In this document: positions 18,240 through 27,089 of the stretch, piece by piece | Layout of the letters: every line of letters starts with the position of its first letter | How positions within the stretch are numbered: the first letter of the stretch is position 1 | From: CBDBKE01 sp965218055 | Lineage (GTDB): Bacteria > Acidobacteriota > Terriglobia > JAJPHL01 > JAPKYU01 | DNA: 64,000 nt | Direction: 5' to 3' | NCBI GenBank assembly: GCA_965218055.1 | Contig: CBDCKA010000002.1 | Span: forward strand, 2,480,001 to 2,544,000 | Translations under genes and position numbers: made by a program | Notes under the pieces: generated by a model | What the model was told of the DNA's origin: nothing | Seen by the model: the letters and a program-made list of their open reading frames with translations, nothing else | The model's database searches: none

Positions 18240-18566
18240 CTACGTTTCCTTGACAAACGTGCGGAACTGCGGTCCGGTGAACTCGACGGCCACGCGGAAT
18301 TCCTCGCCTTCCTGCAGAATCCGAATGATCTTTCCGGTAGTGAAAAAGGGGGCCTGCTCCCGCGGACCGATGGGCGGCCGGGGAATCACGATGTCGAGTT
18401 CAGCTCCTGGCTCCAATTCGTGCTTGGTGAGAAACGCCAGGCCGCCTCGGCTGATGTTCTCCGAATTGGCGGCTTCATCGAAGGGTTGGCCCAAGCGATC
18501 CGTGCCCTTGATCAACGCCTGCATGCTGACGCTCAAGCGGGATTGCTTGCGTTGGTCGATGCCCAT
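18240..18566 (-). CDS. PilZ domain protein
   Basis: A 108-residue single-domain PilZ protein, a family that binds cyclic di-GMP. The two ligand motifs are recognisable near the N-terminus: R-K-Q-S-R (R-x3-R type) and N-S-E-N-I-S-R-G-G (the D/N-x-S-x-x-G type). The C-terminal strand reads V-A-V-E-F-T-G-P-Q-F. No output domain is fused, so it probably acts as an adaptor or receptor for another protein. Standing alone between the converging rsmI and the thioredoxin-domain gene, it has no obvious partner here. Confidence 0.85.
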   Translation of the reverse strand: MGIDQRKQSRLSVSMQALIKGTDRLGQPFDEAANSENISRGGLAFLTKHELEPGAELDIVIPRPPIGPREQAPFFTTGKIIRILQEGEEFRVAVEFTGPQFRTFVKET

Positions 18567-18624
18567 TCGCTACCCCAAGCTAGGCTAGCATAGATCCGCC
18601 GAGCATTCCATACGCGCTTTTCTT

Positions 18625-20811
18625 TCAATGAGTTGCAGTTCTGGTCCACGAGACCGGGTGCAACCCTCCAGGGGGGCCGGGAGCGGCGCCTAGCAATTCG
18701 CGCAGCGCCGCGGGCTCCTCCACCGGCTGTTCGCAGGCGTAATGCCGGCAGACGTAGGCGGTGGATCGGCCATTGCGTGGAATCATGCCGGCCAGGAAAG
18801 GGAGGGTAGGACCCAGTTCGGCGCGCGCCATGGCGTCGGCCAGCAACAGCACCTTGTTGGGGAGAAACCGCTCGTGCACCACGCGCAGCAAGGCCCGTGT
18901 GTGCGGATCATCGCGCTCGCCGGCGATGACGATCTGCGCGGGCTCATCCTGCAGAAATGCGAAGGCAACCAGCATCTGAGGCAGCGCGTGGGGTGCCTCG
19001 GTCAGTCGCCCGGAAAAAGCCTGGAGGGTCAGCTCCGCCTTCTGGCGCCACTCCGTACGGTCCAGCATCGAGGCCAGGCGCAGCAGGTTCAGCGCTGCGA
19101 TCGAGTTGCCCGAGGGCTCGGCTCCATCGTAGTCATCCTTCAATCGAAGCAGAACCGAAGGGTCGCGGCCGGAAGTGGCAAAGAAGCCGCCGCCTTCGGG
19201 GTCCCAGAACAACTCCGTCATTCGCTCGGTCAGCCGGGATGCCAACCGCAGCCACTCCAGTTCCAGGGAGGCTTCGTAGAGGTCCAGCAGGGCCTGAATC
19301 AGGGACGCGTAGTCTTCCAGGTATCCTTGGAAAGCCACCTGGCCGTCGCGATAGCGCCGGTATAAGGTCGCCTCACGCTCGTCCCAAAGTGTGGAAGCAA
19401 GAAAGCGCGCTGCTCGGCGTGCCGCGTCCAGGTAGCGCGAGGCGCCGGGCTCATCCCCCAGCGCCTGGTATGCCCGCGCCAGCGCGGAAATCATCAAACC
19501 ATTCCAGGCGCAAAGCACCTTGTCGTCCAAGTGGGGGCGCGGGCGGCCTTCGCGACTCGCACGCAGCTTCTGGCAGGCGCCCTCCAGCGCCTCCGCTACC
19601 TCCTCGGGCTTCCTTCCAAATGCGGCCGCCATCTCCTCCAGCGAGCGCATCACGTGCAGCACATTCTTGCCTGCCAGCTCGCCGTGCGGATCTTCGGCGT
19701 TTCCCTGGGGCTTGATCCCGTAGCGGGATTTGAACAGTTCGGCGTCGGCGCCCAGCAGTTGCTCGATTTCCGCTTGCGTCCAAACGTAGAAGGCGCCCTC
19801 GGCGCGCTCGGGGCGCCCGGCTTCCAGCAGGCTGTCGGCGTCTTCGGCCGAGTAGAAGGCGCCCGAGGCAGAGTCGGTCAGATCCCGCAGCACGTATTCG
19901 ATTGTCTCCCGCGCGGTCCGGGCAAAGAATTCGTCGCGGCTGATCTGGTAGCCTTCCAGGCAGCTGGCAACCAGCTGCGCCTGGTCGTAGAGCATCTTCT
20001 CGAAGTGCGGCACGTGCCAAAAGCCGTCCACTGAATAGCGGTGAAAGCCGCCGCCCAGATGATCGTACATGCCACCGTTCGCCATGGCCCGCAGGGTGGC
20101 CAGCACCATGCGCGCGGCTTCTTCATCGCCGGTACGAGCAAAGTAGCGGAACAGAAAATTGTGGGTCACCGGGCGAGGAAACTTAGGTGCCTGCCCGAAG
20201 CCGCCGTGCCTGTGGTCGTAGCTCTGCTGGAAGATCTTGAAGGTGCGGTAGAGCACCGTGCTGTCCACCAGTTGTCGCCCGAAGACGGCCACCGCCGCCC
20301 GCAGTTGCGCTGTCATGTTTTCACTGGAACGCACCACGACGTCGCGCTGCTGCTGCCAGACTTCGACGATTTTCTCCAGTACAGTGCGGAATCCTGGGCG
20401 TCCAAAGCGGTCTTCGGGCGGGAAATAGGTGCCGCCGTAGAACGGGTTCAGCTCCGGGGTCAGCCACACCGACATCGGCCAGCCCCCGCTGCCGGTGCTA
20501 GCCTGCACGTAGGTCATGTACACGCGATCCACGTCGGGGCGTTCCTCACGATCCACCTTGATGTTGACGAACCAGCGGTTCATCATCTCGGCAGTCTCGG
20601 CGTCCTCGAACGATTCCCGCTCCATGACGTGGCACCAATGGCAGGTGGAGTAGCCGATGGAGAGAAAGATAGGCCGGTCCTGCTCACGCGCCCGGCGGAA
20701 TGCCTCTTCACCCCAGAAGTGCCAATCCACCGGGTTGTGAGCATGCTGGAGCAGGTAGGGGCTTTTCTCCTCGATGAGTCGATTCGGTTGACGGTTCGGC
20801 TGTTTGGACAA
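18625..20811 (-). CDS. Thioredoxin-domain protein of the DUF255/YyaL (SPATA20) family
   Basis: A 728-residue cytoplasmic protein. Residues about 5-165 form a thioredoxin-like domain with the family signatures S-P-Y-L-L-Q-H-A-H-N-P-V-D-W and S-T-C-H-W-C-H-V-M, where the C-H-W-C pair replaces the classical CxxC. The remainder is an (alpha/alpha)6 barrel similar to the six-hairpin glycosidase fold, including C-A-W-N-G-L-M-I and G-N-S-I-A-A-L-N-L-L. The start codon is TTG at 20809-20811 with AAAGGA seven bases upstream; no ATG fits. Its biochemical role is not established in bacteria. Confidence 0.9.
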   Translation of the reverse strand: MSKQPNRQPNRLIEEKSPYLLQHAHNPVDWHFWGEEAFRRAREQDRPIFLSIGYSTCHWCHVMERESFEDAETAEMMNRWFVNIKVDREERPDVDRVYMTYVQASTGSGGWPMSVWLTPELNPFYGGTYFPPEDRFGRPGFRTVLEKIVEVWQQQRDVVVRSSENMTAQLRAAVAVFGRQLVDSTVLYRTFKIFQQSYDHRHGGFGQAPKFPRPVTHNFLFRYFARTGDEEAARMVLATLRAMANGGMYDHLGGGFHRYSVDGFWHVPHFEKMLYDQAQLVASCLEGYQISRDEFFARTARETIEYVLRDLTDSASGAFYSAEDADSLLEAGRPERAEGAFYVWTQAEIEQLLGADAELFKSRYGIKPQGNAEDPHGELAGKNVLHVMRSLEEMAAAFGRKPEEVAEALEGACQKLRASREGRPRPHLDDKVLCAWNGLMISALARAYQALGDEPGASRYLDAARRAARFLASTLWDEREATLYRRYRDGQVAFQGYLEDYASLIQALLDLYEASLELEWLRLASRLTERMTELFWDPEGGGFFATSGRDPSVLLRLKDDYDGAEPSGNSIAALNLLRLASMLDRTEWRQKAELTLQAFSGRLTEAPHALPQMLVAFAFLQDEPAQIVIAGERDDPHTRALLRVVHERFLPNKVLLLADAMARAELGPTLPFLAGMIPRNGRSTAYVCRHYACEQPVEEPAALRELLGAAPGPPGGLHPVSWTRTATH

Positions 20812-21188
20812 TATCGTTTCCTTTCTTCACGAGGAGGACTGCCCGGGAACCGATGCCTCTGCTCAGGCTACAGCAAGTCTGAAGGAACCGCAATGCGGCT
20901 GCCGGGGGAAGGGAATCACGGAAAATCCCACCGCGGCCTTACTATGTGGCGCGCGCGCCCATTTTGCGGGACAGGAGAAATTACGCCGATTGTTGATGGC
21001 AATTGTTGATGCCGATTGTTGATGTTAGTTGGAGAGAATCTGGCGAAAATAAGTGGCCGAGCATGGGCCAGACGTCTCGGCGGTTTCCAAGGAGGGCTCG
21101 GGACGAGACAAGCATGAGGCATGTGTTGGAAAAGTTGGCAATCAGCTAAGGTTACTCTGAGAAAGTTGCTCTAAGGAGGAAGTGCGAA
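20812..21188. other. Intergenic region with a short tandem repeat
   Basis: No gene is supported. At 20988-21027 the unit GATTGTTGATG occurs three times with small changes (GATTGTTGATGGCA, ATTGTTGATGCC, GATTGTTGATGTTA). The divergent promoters of the thioredoxin-domain gene and mscS presumably lie here. The segment just before mscS ends in an excellent ribosome-binding site (AAGGAGGA at 21174-21181). Confidence 0.4.
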
Positions 21189-22259
21189 ATGGAACAGTTC
21201 CTGATTGGTGCGGCTGGTTGGGTAGCATGGGTGTACTCAGGGGCCATCCTGGTGGTGGCGGTTCTGGTAGCCCTGCTCGGGCACTATCTCGTCTTTTCTG
21301 CAGCGAAGCGGGTTGCTGCGCGAACCGAAAGCCGCGTCGACGACTTGCTGATCCAGTACGGACGAAAACCGGCCCGGCTGATCTTCCCGCTTTTGGGGGT
21401 CTTTCTGATTCTGGTAGCTTTGCCGCTCCCACCGGGTCCGGTTGGAGCAATCCGCCACGGGCTTGGCCTGGCTTTGATTGCCGCGGTTGCATGGTTGATT
21501 GTGCGGCTCTTTCAGGTCTTTGACGACCTCATTGCCATCAAATACAGGGTTGACGTCAAGGACAATCTGGCAGCACGTCGGATCCAAACGCAGGTTCGAG
21601 TCCTTCGGCGCATTGGCGTGGTCATCGTTGGTGTCGTGACTCTCTCTCTGATGTTGATGACCTTTCCACGCGTTTGGAATGTCGGCGCCGGCATATTCGC
21701 CTCGGCGGGCATGGTGGGCATCGTGATCGGCATGGCCGCACGGCCGGCGCTTTCTAACCTCCTCGCCGGAGTCCAGATCGCATTGTCGGAGCCCATCCGG
21801 CTCGACGACGTGGTCATTGTCGAAGGGGAATGGGGATGGATTGAGGAGATTAACCCGACTTATGTCGTTGTGCGCATCTGGGACCTGCGGCGGCTGGTGC
21901 TGCCGCTCTCTTATTTTATTGAGCACCCGTTCCAAAATTGGACACGCACGGCAGCAGACATCCTGGGGACGGTTTCTGTCTACGCCGATTACAGCGTGCC
22001 GGTCCAGGAGGTGCGCGAGGAGCTCCACCGTATCCTGCAATCTACGGATCTGTGGGACGGCAAGGTCTGGAATCTGCAGGTTACCAACGCTACCGAGCAC
22101 ACCATGGAGCTGCGGGCGCTGATGAGCTCTGTGGACTCGGGAGCATCCTGGAACCTGCGCTGCCACGTCCGCGAGAAGTTGATTGCATTCCTGAAGGAGC
22201 GCTGCCCGGAGAGCCTGCCTCGCACGCGGGCGGAAGTTCGGACGGCTGCCATGGCCTGA
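21189..22259 (+). CDS. Mechanosensitive ion channel, MscS family
   Basis: A 356-residue small-conductance mechanosensitive channel that opens under membrane tension during osmotic downshock. Four to five N-terminal membrane segments precede the pore-lining TM3, seen as V-G-A-G-I-F-A-S-A-G-M-V-G-I-V-I-G-M-A, followed by A-R-P-A-L-S-N-L-L-A-G, the MscS beta-domain motif L-D-D-V-V-I-V-E-G-E-W-G-W-I-E-E-I and V-V-R-I-W-D. The ATG is preceded by AAGGAGGA. Length is between classical MscS and YbdG types. It stands alone. Confidence 0.92.
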   Translation: MEQFLIGAAGWVAWVYSGAILVVAVLVALLGHYLVFSAAKRVAARTESRVDDLLIQYGRKPARLIFPLLGVFLILVALPLPPGPVGAIRHGLGLALIAAVAWLIVRLFQVFDDLIAIKYRVDVKDNLAARRIQTQVRVLRRIGVVIVGVVTLSLMLMTFPRVWNVGAGIFASAGMVGIVIGMAARPALSNLLAGVQIALSEPIRLDDVVIVEGEWGWIEEINPTYVVVRIWDLRRLVLPLSYFIEHPFQNWTRTAADILGTVSVYADYSVPVQEVREELHRILQSTDLWDGKVWNLQVTNATEHTMELRALMSSVDSGASWNLRCHVREKLIAFLKERCPESLPRTRAEVRTAAMA

Positions 22260-22600
22260 GGGCGCCGCGACCGCGACCGCAACCGTCTCCTGACGCGTGA
22301 CCGCTGGAAGAGTGCGGCCGCGCTTCGTGGTGCGTTCCTGTTTCTGGTACGGGCTTGGCATAAAGCGACGTGCCTTTCTTAGAGCAGAGGAGGAGTCGAG
22401 ATTGCAACCCTGCGGCGTTTTTCGCGCCAGACGGACGGACTGAACTGGAACGGTTTGTCGCCGTGCACAGCGAATTCATTACACCGCTTCAGAACACGGC
22501 CGTCAGCCTTGCCCCCTTTGGTACCGGTGCGACGGGCGTGCAATCTCGCCTGTAATCCGTCATTCGAAGTCGCTGAAGTCCTGCAGATGTCGCTGCCTCC
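22260..22600. other. Intergenic region without recognisable content
   Basis: About 340 bases between mscS and the converging EEP phosphodiesterase gene. A 61-codon open frame exists at 22370-22555 on the plus strand, but its sequence is not protein-like enough to support and has no similarity I recognise. No clear terminator or repeat was seen. Confidence 0.3.
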
Positions 22601-23545
22601 CTATTGACCAGGGTTTATGATCTGATCCAATTCTTGGGCCAGCTTGTTAACTTTAAACTCGGTCCATAGCGGCAGATGATCGCTGATTTCTTTGCGCGCA
22701 GCATTAGTTGGTTGTCCGGGCTCTTTGTACAGAACCTTGCCGAATGGGACGACACCGAACTTGCCCGAGAATTTGAAGTCTGGCCGAGGCAGCCAGGCAA
22801 TCTTATCGAACGGCTTCGTTTGCGAAAAGTTGGTGTTCATCGTGTTCATGCCCGGCGGCATGCCGAACTTCGGGTCGGGTCCCCGAGTGAGTGCCTTGAA
22901 AAAACGGTCCCCGTCGCTTTGGATATTGAAATCACCGACAACAAAGAAGTCGCGGTCGAAAGCCTTGCCCGTCTCTTGTCCCGACCGATTCTTGACGAAC
23001 TTGACCAGTTCGTCGATCTCCTTTTCCCGAAGAGCGTGTCCGGCCGCTCCATGCCTGGAACCCTCAGCAATGTGGACCGATGCAATGACGAAGTCGAAAC
23101 GTCCGGCCCGGAACGACGCACAATAGGGCATCCGATTGAACTGGAAAGCGGTTGGTTGAAGAATTGTCCCGCTAAAGCCAATTTCGCAGACGAGACCCGT
23201 GCTGATAACCGTCCGCTTGTCGTACAGGAATGCCATCCGCTCGAAGTTTCCGGTCGGATCGCACACCAGAATCTTATAATTGCCGGGCAGTAATTTCTGC
23301 AGTCGGGCCAGCCCGCGGAGGTCGGTCTTCACCTCCTGGATCGCAACGATGTCGAAACGTTCGCAGATGTCGGCGATGTACTGCAGCGCCCGGCTCTTCT
23401 TTTTATTGGAAAACTGAGCAATGTTCCATGTGGCAATCAAGATGTTCTCATCCACTTGACGGCGGGGTATCCGTGTGGATCCCGTGTCCATTAGTTTCAT
23501 CAACGCTTCGCGCTCTTTGGCTATGATTTCAGCTTCGGTTGGCAT
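22601..23545 (-). CDS. Endonuclease/exonuclease/phosphatase family hydrolase
   Basis: A 314-residue EEP-fold metal-dependent phosphodiesterase. Visible motifs are L-I-A-T-W-N-I-A-Q-F (Asn), V-A-I-Q-E-V-K (metal-binding Glu), V-G-D-F-N-I-Q (Asp/Asn) and the terminal S-D-H-L-P-L-W (catalytic Asp-His). The N-terminal 40 residues are an extra charged helix. The start at 23545 follows GGAGGAG seven bases upstream; an ATG six codons earlier lacks one. No signal peptide, so it is probably cytoplasmic. Substrate unknown: DNA repair nuclease-like or phosphatase-like members share this fold. Confidence 0.85.
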   Translation of the reverse strand: MPTEAEIIAKEREALMKLMDTGSTRIPRRQVDENILIATWNIAQFSNKKKSRALQYIADICERFDIVAIQEVKTDLRGLARLQKLLPGNYKILVCDPTGNFERMAFLYDKRTVISTGLVCEIGFSGTILQPTAFQFNRMPYCASFRAGRFDFVIASVHIAEGSRHGAAGHALREKEIDELVKFVKNRSGQETGKAFDRDFFVVGDFNIQSDGDRFFKALTRGPDPKFGMPPGMNTMNTNFSQTKPFDKIAWLPRPDFKFSGKFGVVPFGKVLYKEPGQPTNAARKEISDHLPLWTEFKVNKLAQELDQIINPGQ

Positions 23546-23600
23546 AACGAACTCCTCCTGCATGTAAGGATCTGCCGCCTGGGTGTAAGTTTTGTCCGCG

Positions 23601-23712
23601 TTTACTTATCCTCTCAGGAAAGAACTCCCACAGATCTTGCGGCGCATCTTCGGCGGTGCGCCCGCGGCGGTGCTCCGGTTTGCCGACTATTCGTCCAGTA
23701 ATCCCCGGAGTG
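23601..23712 (+). repeat. Degenerate copy of the dispersed intergenic repeat
   Basis: GTTTACTTATCCTCTCAGGAA at the left matches 27204-27223, and CCGGTTTGCCGACTATTCGTCCAG at the right matches the CCGGTAAGCCGACTATACGTCC block of the copy at 47.5 kb. The middle is diverged and GC-rich. It marks the start of the accessory-rich part of the window. Confidence 0.5.
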
Positions 23713-23794
23713 AAGCAGCATGCAACGATAAATTTCTAGCGACAGGTGGTTAGTGACAGCTTTCTAGCGAAGTTTCGCCAAAGATCTTGGTCGT

Positions 23795-23902
23795 TTATAC
23801 CAACTCCTTGATGGGAACGCCTGTTGCGTCGCCGATCGAGTTGGCGATCTTGATCGGGCGGCTCACAGGTGTCATGTAGGTCTTCGCCTGGAATGTTAGG
23901 CC
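23795..23902 (-). pseudogene. C-terminal remnant of a DUF1501 protein
   Basis: The minus-strand frame ending in TAA at 23795-23797 reads A-K-T-Y-M-T-P-V-S-R-P-I-K-I-A-N-S-I-G-D, then G-V-P-I-K-E-L-V, and aligns with the last 30 residues of the intact DUF1501 protein at 61351-62703 (A-K-T-Y-M-S-P-I-G-R-P-V-Y-I-A-N, ending L-Q-E-L-I). Only about 34 codons survive. It lies 20 bases after the stop of the DUF1549/DUF1553 gene, exactly where the partner DUF1501 gene is found in the 61-64 kb locus. So about 400 codons have been lost, apparently by deletion. Confidence 0.8.
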
Positions 23903-23922
23903 GGCTCGATCCTTAGAAGGAA

Positions 23923-26574
23923 TTAACTCCTGGTAATGAATTCATCCAGATTCAGCAGAAGCCGGCAGACCCCAAACCAGGCCGCTGCCTCCACAGGGTC
24001 AACCCCTTCCAGCTCGATTGCGGGGAATAAGCTGTCCGCCAACTCCTCCTGTTTCTCCAGAAGCTGCTTCTGCTGCTGGTAGTAGCCAACCAGACGACCT
24101 TTTTCCTGCGGTCGGGGATCTCGACCCAGGGAAAGCCGGAAGGCGTAAGTCAGCCGGTCTTCCCAGTTGCCTCGTTCCTCCCGCAGAATCCTGACGGCCA
24201 TCACCTGCGCTGCTTCGACAAACACCGGATCGTTGAGAAGGTTCAGCGCCTGCAGCGGCGTGGTGGACCGCTCTCGTTGGGTGCAGGACAGCAGAGACTC
24301 TGGTGCGTCAAAGTTGACCAATTGCGGGTACGGCGTGGTGCGCACGAACATCGTGTAAAGACCCCGGCGGTAGCGGTCCGCTCCGGTGCTTTCCTTCCAT
24401 TTGCCCTTACCCCAAAAGCCCAACTCCATCACTCCCGGTGGGATGGGCGGGCGGGCGCTCTTCCCCCCGATCGTTCGGTTCAGCAGTCCGCTAGCGGCCA
24501 GTGCCGCATCGCGGACCAATTCTGCTGGCAGGCGGAGGTGCGTCTGGCGGGCAAGCAGCTTGTTATGAGTATCGCGCTCCTGCAAATCGTCTCTCACCTG
24601 TGCGGATTGGCGGTAGGTGGCCGACTCCACAATGAGCTTATGCATCCCCTTCATGTTCCAGCCATTCCCCATGAATTCGGTCGCCAGCCAATCCAGCAGT
24701 TCCGGATGCGTGGGCTGCTTTCCTTGCCTGCCAAAGTCCCCCGAAGTTTCCACCAGCCCGCGGCCAAACAGCTCCTGCCAGGCACGGTTGACCCAGACAC
24801 GCGCCGTTAGGGGGTTGTCCTTCGCAACCAGCCACCGGGCGAGGGTGAGCCGGGAAGGACTTGAGCCATTGGGAATGGAGGTCAAAATTGCCGGCACGTC
24901 AGGTTGGACTTCAATCCCAGGATTCTTATAATCGCCTCGGATTAAGATGTGCGTCTTGGGAGGGTCAGGATTTTCGACCAGAATTTGAGCTTCACTCAGT
25001 CCTGGATACTCCTCCTTCAGCTTCTTCAATTTGTCCGAGAGTTCCTCAAACTTCAGTTCCTTGTACTTCATGTCGCCAAACGGTTCGCGACTAAACCGGA
25101 CGAAATGGTAGGTCAGCCTGTCCCTTTGCTTCGGTGTTCGTAGGGCAGGGTCGAGCTTCACGATCTCCTGCCCGCCTTCGAGTTCGATTTCCAAACTGCT
25201 CCAGGAGCTGTCATAGGGAGGATCCACGCCCGGATTTACCGCGGCCAGCAGCACTTTCCGTTCCCAGTCGGGCTGGTATTCTGCGACTTTGTATTCCTCC
25301 AACAATGCTTTTCTCTTCTTGTCATACGCCGCTCTGCCTTGCAGGTAGGCGCCCAATTCCCATGGACGGGGCGCTTCGATATCCTGTTCAATAGCGGTGT
25401 TGAAAAACGCAGACAATTGATAAAAGTCTTTCTGGCTGATCGGATCGTATTTGTGATCGTGACAGACCGCGCAACCCATCGTCACGCCAAGCCAGACGGT
25501 CCCCACCGTCGAGGTCCGATCCACCACCTGTTTCACGCGATCTTCTTCCTTGTTGATCCCCCCTTCCCGGTTGGTCAGCGTGTTACGCAGAAACCCGGTG
25601 GCAATCTTTTGCTGGAGCGTGGGATTGGGCAACAGGTCTCCTGCGATCTGCTCAACCGTGAACTGGTCGAAACGCACGTTGCGGTTCAGCGCCTGAATCA
25701 CCCAATCGCGCCATTGCCAGGCATGCGGCCGTAGGTTGTCCTTTTCATACCCGTCGCTGTCGGCATAGTGCGCTAAGTCGAGCCACTGCCGCGCCCATCT
25801 CTCTCCGTAGTGAGGGGAGGCCAACAGGCGCTCCACCAGCCGCTCATATGCGTCCGGACGCTGGTCAGCCAGGAACTGGGCCACTTCCCCCGGGGTCGGA
25901 GGTAAACCGGTGAGATCGAAACTGATACGCCGGATCAAAGTCACCCGGTCTGCTTCCTCCGACGGCTCGACGCCCGCGGCCTCAAGCTTCGCCAGAACAA
26001 ACGCGTCAATGGGATTGCGAACCCAGTCCTGGTTGCGCACCTTGGGAAGCGAAGGGCGTTGCTGCGGACGGAACGCCCAATGCGTGCTCTGCGCTTTCGG
26101 CAGTTCCTCCGCTGCTGCGCCCTGTTCCTCGGGCCACTCCGCTCCCTGGTCGATCCACGCGCGCAGCAAACCCACCTGCTCCGGAGTGAGCCGTTCCCCC
26201 CCCATGGGCATGATCAGATCTTTTTTCAGCCCCGCGACCAGGTGGATCAGCGTGCTTGCGGCGCTGTTGCCAGGCTTGATCACCGCCCCCGAGTAACCTC
26301 CGGCCAGCGCAGCCGCCTTGTCGTCCAGGCGAAGCCCGTTCATCTGCTGCTGCGGACCATGGCAGGCGTAGCACCTCTCCCGAAACAGCGGCTCGACGTC
26401 GCGCGAGAAATCAGCCTGGCTCTTTGCCGCAGGAGGCAGCGCCTGGATGTCTATTTCCTTGGCCAACTGCGGGACGTACGGGATTCCTAAAAAGAAAAGT
26501 ACCGCCGCACTCGTTGTTAAGACGCTTCGCAGCACGGTAATGAACCCCTGTGAAAGCCAATCACGTATACGCAT
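23923..26574 (-). CDS. Cytochrome c-DUF1549-DUF1553 secreted protein (PSCyt1/PSCyt2/PSD1)
   Basis: An 883-residue exported protein. After a signal or anchor segment (V-L-T-T-S-A-A-V-L-F-F-L-G) comes a planctomycete-type cytochrome c domain with haem motif C-Y-A-C-H and distal M-P-M-G-G, then a DUF1549 domain (N-P-I-D-A-F-V-L-A-K-L) containing a second C-A-V-C-H-D-H-K-Y-D-P-I motif, and a C-terminal DUF1553 domain (N-P-L-T-A-R-V-W-V-N-R-A-W-Q-E-L-F-G-R-G-L-V). The start at 26574 follows GGGAGGGAGT. Such proteins are usually encoded with a DUF1501 partner, of which only the 3' tail is left here. The function is not experimentally settled; a role in secreted polymer or small-molecule oxidation is often guessed. 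Confidence 0.9.
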   Translation of the reverse strand: MRIRDWLSQGFITVLRSVLTTSAAVLFFLGIPYVPQLAKEIDIQALPPAAKSQADFSRDVEPLFRERCYACHGPQQQMNGLRLDDKAAALAGGYSGAVIKPGNSAASTLIHLVAGLKKDLIMPMGGERLTPEQVGLLRAWIDQGAEWPEEQGAAAEELPKAQSTHWAFRPQQRPSLPKVRNQDWVRNPIDAFVLAKLEAAGVEPSEEADRVTLIRRISFDLTGLPPTPGEVAQFLADQRPDAYERLVERLLASPHYGERWARQWLDLAHYADSDGYEKDNLRPHAWQWRDWVIQALNRNVRFDQFTVEQIAGDLLPNPTLQQKIATGFLRNTLTNREGGINKEEDRVKQVVDRTSTVGTVWLGVTMGCAVCHDHKYDPISQKDFYQLSAFFNTAIEQDIEAPRPWELGAYLQGRAAYDKKRKALLEEYKVAEYQPDWERKVLLAAVNPGVDPPYDSSWSSLEIELEGGQEIVKLDPALRTPKQRDRLTYHFVRFSREPFGDMKYKELKFEELSDKLKKLKEEYPGLSEAQILVENPDPPKTHILIRGDYKNPGIEVQPDVPAILTSIPNGSSPSRLTLARWLVAKDNPLTARVWVNRAWQELFGRGLVETSGDFGRQGKQPTHPELLDWLATEFMGNGWNMKGMHKLIVESATYRQSAQVRDDLQERDTHNKLLARQTHLRLPAELVRDAALAASGLLNRTIGGKSARPPIPPGVMELGFWGKGKWKESTGADRYRRGLYTMFVRTTPYPQLVNFDAPESLLSCTQRERSTTPLQALNLLNDPVFVEAAQVMAVRILREERGNWEDRLTYAFRLSLGRDPRPQEKGRLVGYYQQQKQLLEKQEELADSLFPAIELEGVDPVEAAAWFGVCRLLLNLDEFITRS

Positions 26575-26613
26575 ACTCCCTCCCACAGTAAAGACTTGGG
26601 AGGAGTGTATGCG
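26570..26613 (-). promoter_or_regulatory. Hairpin burying the ribosome-binding site and start codon
   Basis: On the minus strand two arms, CGCATACACTCCTCCCA and TGGGAGGGAGTATGCG, flank an 11-base loop. The second arm holds the Shine-Dalgarno GGGAGGG and the ATG of the cytochrome-DUF1549 gene. Seven outer base pairs are perfect, and about eight of the ten inner ones. Folded, the RNA would hide the translation start. This may be a cis-acting translational switch; a DNA palindrome for a repressor is an alternative. Confidence 0.5.
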
Positions 26614-26779
26614 CATAGTCAGCCTTGCGCCACACCTAAAGGCGTTTGGCCGTAAGGCAAGGCCCACTCCCTCCCACCCACGTCAACAGATGGAAGAGTC
26701 CAATTCGGCAGATACTTCCCCACTAGGGGGTTAGCTATCCACCCCAATGTACATTTGGTACTTGTGAATCATTGCTCGT

Positions 26780-26883
26780 TTATTCGGGCCACTCGCGTGG
26801 TTCTTCGATGCGCCGGGCCAGGGTGTCCAGAAACTGCGCCGCCCGGGCGCCGTCCACGATCCGGTGGTCGCAGCACAGGTGAG
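26780..26883 (-). pseudogene. C-terminal scrap of a 2-oxoacid dehydrogenase E2 acyltransferase
   Basis: The minus-strand frame ending in TAA at 26780-26782 reads C-C-D-H-R-I-V-D-G-A-R-A-A-Q-F-L-D-T-L followed by A-R-R-I-E-E-P. This is the catalytic C-terminal motif (D-H-R-x-V-D-G-A) of dihydrolipoamide acyltransferases. Nothing recognisable remains beyond about 26883. An intact fused E1 gene lies at 33.3-35.3 kb without an adjacent E2, so this may be the relic of its partner moved or deleted by rearrangement (inference). Confidence 0.75.
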
Positions 26884-26944
26884 ATCATGGCGGGCTCGAC
26901 AGCGGGTTGGTTGTCCACGGCGACCACGCGCGGGGCGATTCGGC

Positions 26945-27030
26945 TACGCCCTACCTGCAGGCAAGTCAACGTGGCGACCCGGCCAGTTGCGCCGGTGATC
27001 TTCCGCTGCTGTACTGGCGGAGTCCAAGCG
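26945..27030 (+). repeat. Second dispersed repeat family, copy 1
   Basis: This 86-base block shares, in the same orientation, GGCAAGTCAACGTGGCGACC and flanking pieces (CTACGCCC, CTTCCGC, GGAGTCCA) with 54937-55019. Read on the minus strand both copies give R-V-A-T-L-T-C-L followed by V-G-R, so an ancient coding origin is possible. No terminal inverted repeats were found. Confidence 0.5.
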
Positions 27031-27089
27031 GCACGAGATACCGCCTTGCCACCAGCAATGCTGGATAGATTGCCCCTAACCCTCCAGTT

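Noticed and set aside
23730..23775. TTTCTAGCGA repeated twice
   Set aside because: Two 10-base copies in a degraded region; could be chance and no structure was evident.
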